Source: Albidovulum inexpectatum
GTDB lineage: Bacteria > Pseudomonadota > Alphaproteobacteria > Rhodobacterales > Rhodobacteraceae
Reading direction: 5' to 3'
Assembly: GCF_002927635.1 (NCBI RefSeq)
Contig: NZ_PRDS01000006.1
Span: forward strand, 124,001 to 188,000
DNA length: 64,000 nucleotides
Both the position numbers and the translations under genes were made by a program. Under the pieces are notes generated by a model, which worked only from the letters and a program-made list of their open reading frames with translations, did no database searches and was not told the DNA's origin. Positions 63,025 through 64,000 of this stretch are shown here, in pieces (the first letter of the stretch is position 1; the number at the start of each line of letters is the position of its first letter).

Positions 63025-63065
63025 GCGCTCTCGCGCCAAGGCGCGCGATCGTCTATGATCGGCGC

Positions 63066-63455
63066 ATGAAGACTGGAACCATCTTGTCGATTGCCGCGAT
63101 CATGGCGGCTCTGGCCCTGCCGGCAGGGGCGCAGGATGCGCCGCCCGCGGACGAGAACGCGTCCGAAGATATCGAGCACGGATTCAGCCTGCTCGAGGAA
63201 GGGGCGAAGATCATCCTGCGATCCATGATCGACGAGGTCGAGCCCGCGCTGAAGGATCTTCAGACGGAACTCGGCGATGCCTGGGCCGAAATGGGGCCGG
63301 TCCTGCGCGATCTGGCGCGGATGATCGGCCAGATCGACGATTATCATCCGCCCGAGATGCTGCCCAATGGCGATATCATCCTGCGCCGCAAGGTTCCGCT
63401 GGCTCCCGACGACCGGCCAGATGCAGCACAGCCGGGCGAAGAGATCGAGATCTGA
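63066..63455 (+). CDS. Small exported protein, function unknown
   Basis: The 129-residue protein has a signal peptide (TILSIAAIMAALALPAGAQD) and an acidic helical mature part (FSLLEEGAKIILRSMIDEVE; LGDAWAEMGPVLRDLARMIG) ending in DDYHPPEMLPNGDIILRRK. I recall homologues in Rhodobacteraceae with no known role. Its stop abuts the ppx stop on the other strand with no gap. Confidence 0.75.
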   Translation: MKTGTILSIAAIMAALALPAGAQDAPPADENASEDIEHGFSLLEEGAKIILRSMIDEVEPALKDLQTELGDAWAEMGPVLRDLARMIGQIDDYHPPEMLPNGDIILRRKVPLAPDDRPDAAQPGEEIEI

Positions 63456-64000
63456 TCACTCGGCCGGCCTGGAATTTTCGGCGCGCTTCGGCCGGGCCGC
63501 GACGGTCACCTTGGTTTCCGCGCCCAGGGCCTTGGCCAGCGAGCGGAAACGCGCCTCGGCGACCTCTCCGAACAAGGCTTGCGATTCGGGGTTCAGGCGC
63601 AGTTCCAGCACCTTCTTCTTGGGCCGCCAGGCCAGCTCGCCGGCTTCCTCGGGCGACTTCACGGCGAACATCGCGCCAAAGCGCATGGCCTTGCCCAGAA
63701 CCTCGGCGTCGCGCAACTCGTCCTCCGAGAGCAGCTTGAACAACGGCTCCATCCGCGACCCCGAGCGCGAATTCTTGTAGCGGTGCAACAGCGCGACGCC
63801 CAGAAAGACCCGTTCGGGATGCGACAGCCCGCCCAGATTGGCGCGGGTGGCATTGTCGAAGCACACCTCGGCACGATAATCGGGATGGGCGCGCCAGGTC
63901 GTGTCGTGCAGCAGACATGCCGCCCGGATCAGACGCAGCCTTTCGAAGCTGGCATTCGAATAGAGCGGCAGCAGGAACTGATACAGTTTCTTGCCAAAGC
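63456..64000 (-). CDS. ppx: Ppx/GppA-family phosphatase, C-terminal fragment
   Basis: The reading frame runs off the right end of the window; 180 codons are visible, starting FGKKLYQFLLPLYSN. The C-terminal HD-like domain is recognisable from RAACLLHDTTWRAHPDYRAE and GLSHPERVFLGVALLHRYKN. Ppx/GppA enzymes hydrolyse inorganic polyphosphate and/or pppGpp. The catalytic actin-like domain lies outside the window. An internal start at 63866 is not the gene start. Confidence 0.9.
   Translation of the reverse strand, partial: FGKKLYQFLLPLYSNASFERLRLIRAACLLHDTTWRAHPDYRAEVCFDNATRANLGGLSHPERVFLGVALLHRYKNSRSGSRMEPLFKLLSEDELRDAEVLGKAMRFGAMFAVKSPEEAGELAWRPKKKVLELRLNPESQALFGEVAEARFRSLAKALGAETKVTVAARPKRAENSRPAE

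Noticed and set aside
1-64000. tRNA, rRNA, CRISPR arrays, insertion sequences, prophage or integrative elements
   Set aside because: No clover-leaf, rRNA core, spaced repeat array, transposase, integrase or long terminal repeats were seen by eye; short RNAs could still be missed.

Overview
This is ordinary, densely coded, GC-rich chromosome from an alphaproteobacterium, most likely a Rhodobacterales/Rhodobacteraceae member (Paracoccus/Rhodobacter type). The main reasons are: a PccR/ScfR-type short-chain acyl-CoA regulator beside propionyl-CoA carboxylase genes; an Irr-type iron-control element in front of a membrane-bound ferritin gene (mbfA); a Fur/Mur-type box in front of a 10-TM putative manganese transporter; an ArgP/LysG-LysE pair; and a choXWV/betIBA choline locus. 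I see no phage, insertion sequence, CRISPR array, rRNA or tRNA. Family names are from recognition by eye, not from a search.

Layout. 1-3.7 kb: end of an SLC13 permease, yebC, argP/lysE, an EamA exporter. 3.7-10.6 kb: divergent choline locus, with ABC importer choXWV on the minus strand, betI-betB-betA on the plus strand, and two near-identical BetI operators between them. 10.6-19.5 kb: pabB-pabC, a DmdB-like acyl-CoA ligase, a second EamA transporter, a sulfotransferase, L-serine dehydratase, rpiA and gor. 19.6-23.5 kb: membrane protein quality control (hflK-hflC-DUF2065-degP), closed by a terminator. 23.6-25.0 kb: acyP, a TetR regulator and a small exported protein. 25.1-30.2 kb: mbfA, nitroreductase, AEC carrier, S-formylglutathione hydrolase, HAD hydrolase and an ornithine-cyclodeaminase-family enzyme, closed by a terminator. 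30.2-37.3 kb: minus-strand beta-oxidation operon (MerR regulator, DmdC-like acyl-CoA dehydrogenase, GST, thiolase, FadJ) behind a second MerR gene. 37.3-49.4 kb: Mn transporter, two hotdog thioesterases, MATE pump, purD, xseA, AlkB-like hydroxylase, ftsY, an MFS carrier, a DUF465 protein and pccR. 49.5-59.3 kb: the propionyl-CoA to succinyl-CoA cluster (pccB, pccA, methylmalonyl-CoA mutase) with small exported proteins between. 59.4-64 kb: DUF2059, VOC, GNAT, TerB-DnaJ, EEP-nuclease-family and small exported proteins, then the end of a Ppx/GppA phosphatase gene.

How the genes work together. PccR, pccBA and the mutase form a complete propionate branch apart from the epimerase, which I do not find. 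The MerR operon holds a full beta-oxidation spiral: dehydrogenase, hydratase/hydroxyacyl dehydrogenase and thiolase. The cho/bet locus imports choline and oxidises it to glycine betaine. MbfA and the putative Mn transporter look like metal-homeostasis genes under Irr and Fur/Mur respectively.

Most of what deserves a second look is regulatory: paired or palindromic operators upstream of betI/choX, the small exported gene at 24.9 kb, mbfA, the MerR operon, the Mn transporter, pccR/pccB, the MFS gene and the mutase. I found no convincing new multi-gene system. The more open questions are the small lipoproteins inside the pcc cluster, the paired operator at 24.98-25.02 kb, and the very short gaps between convergent genes.
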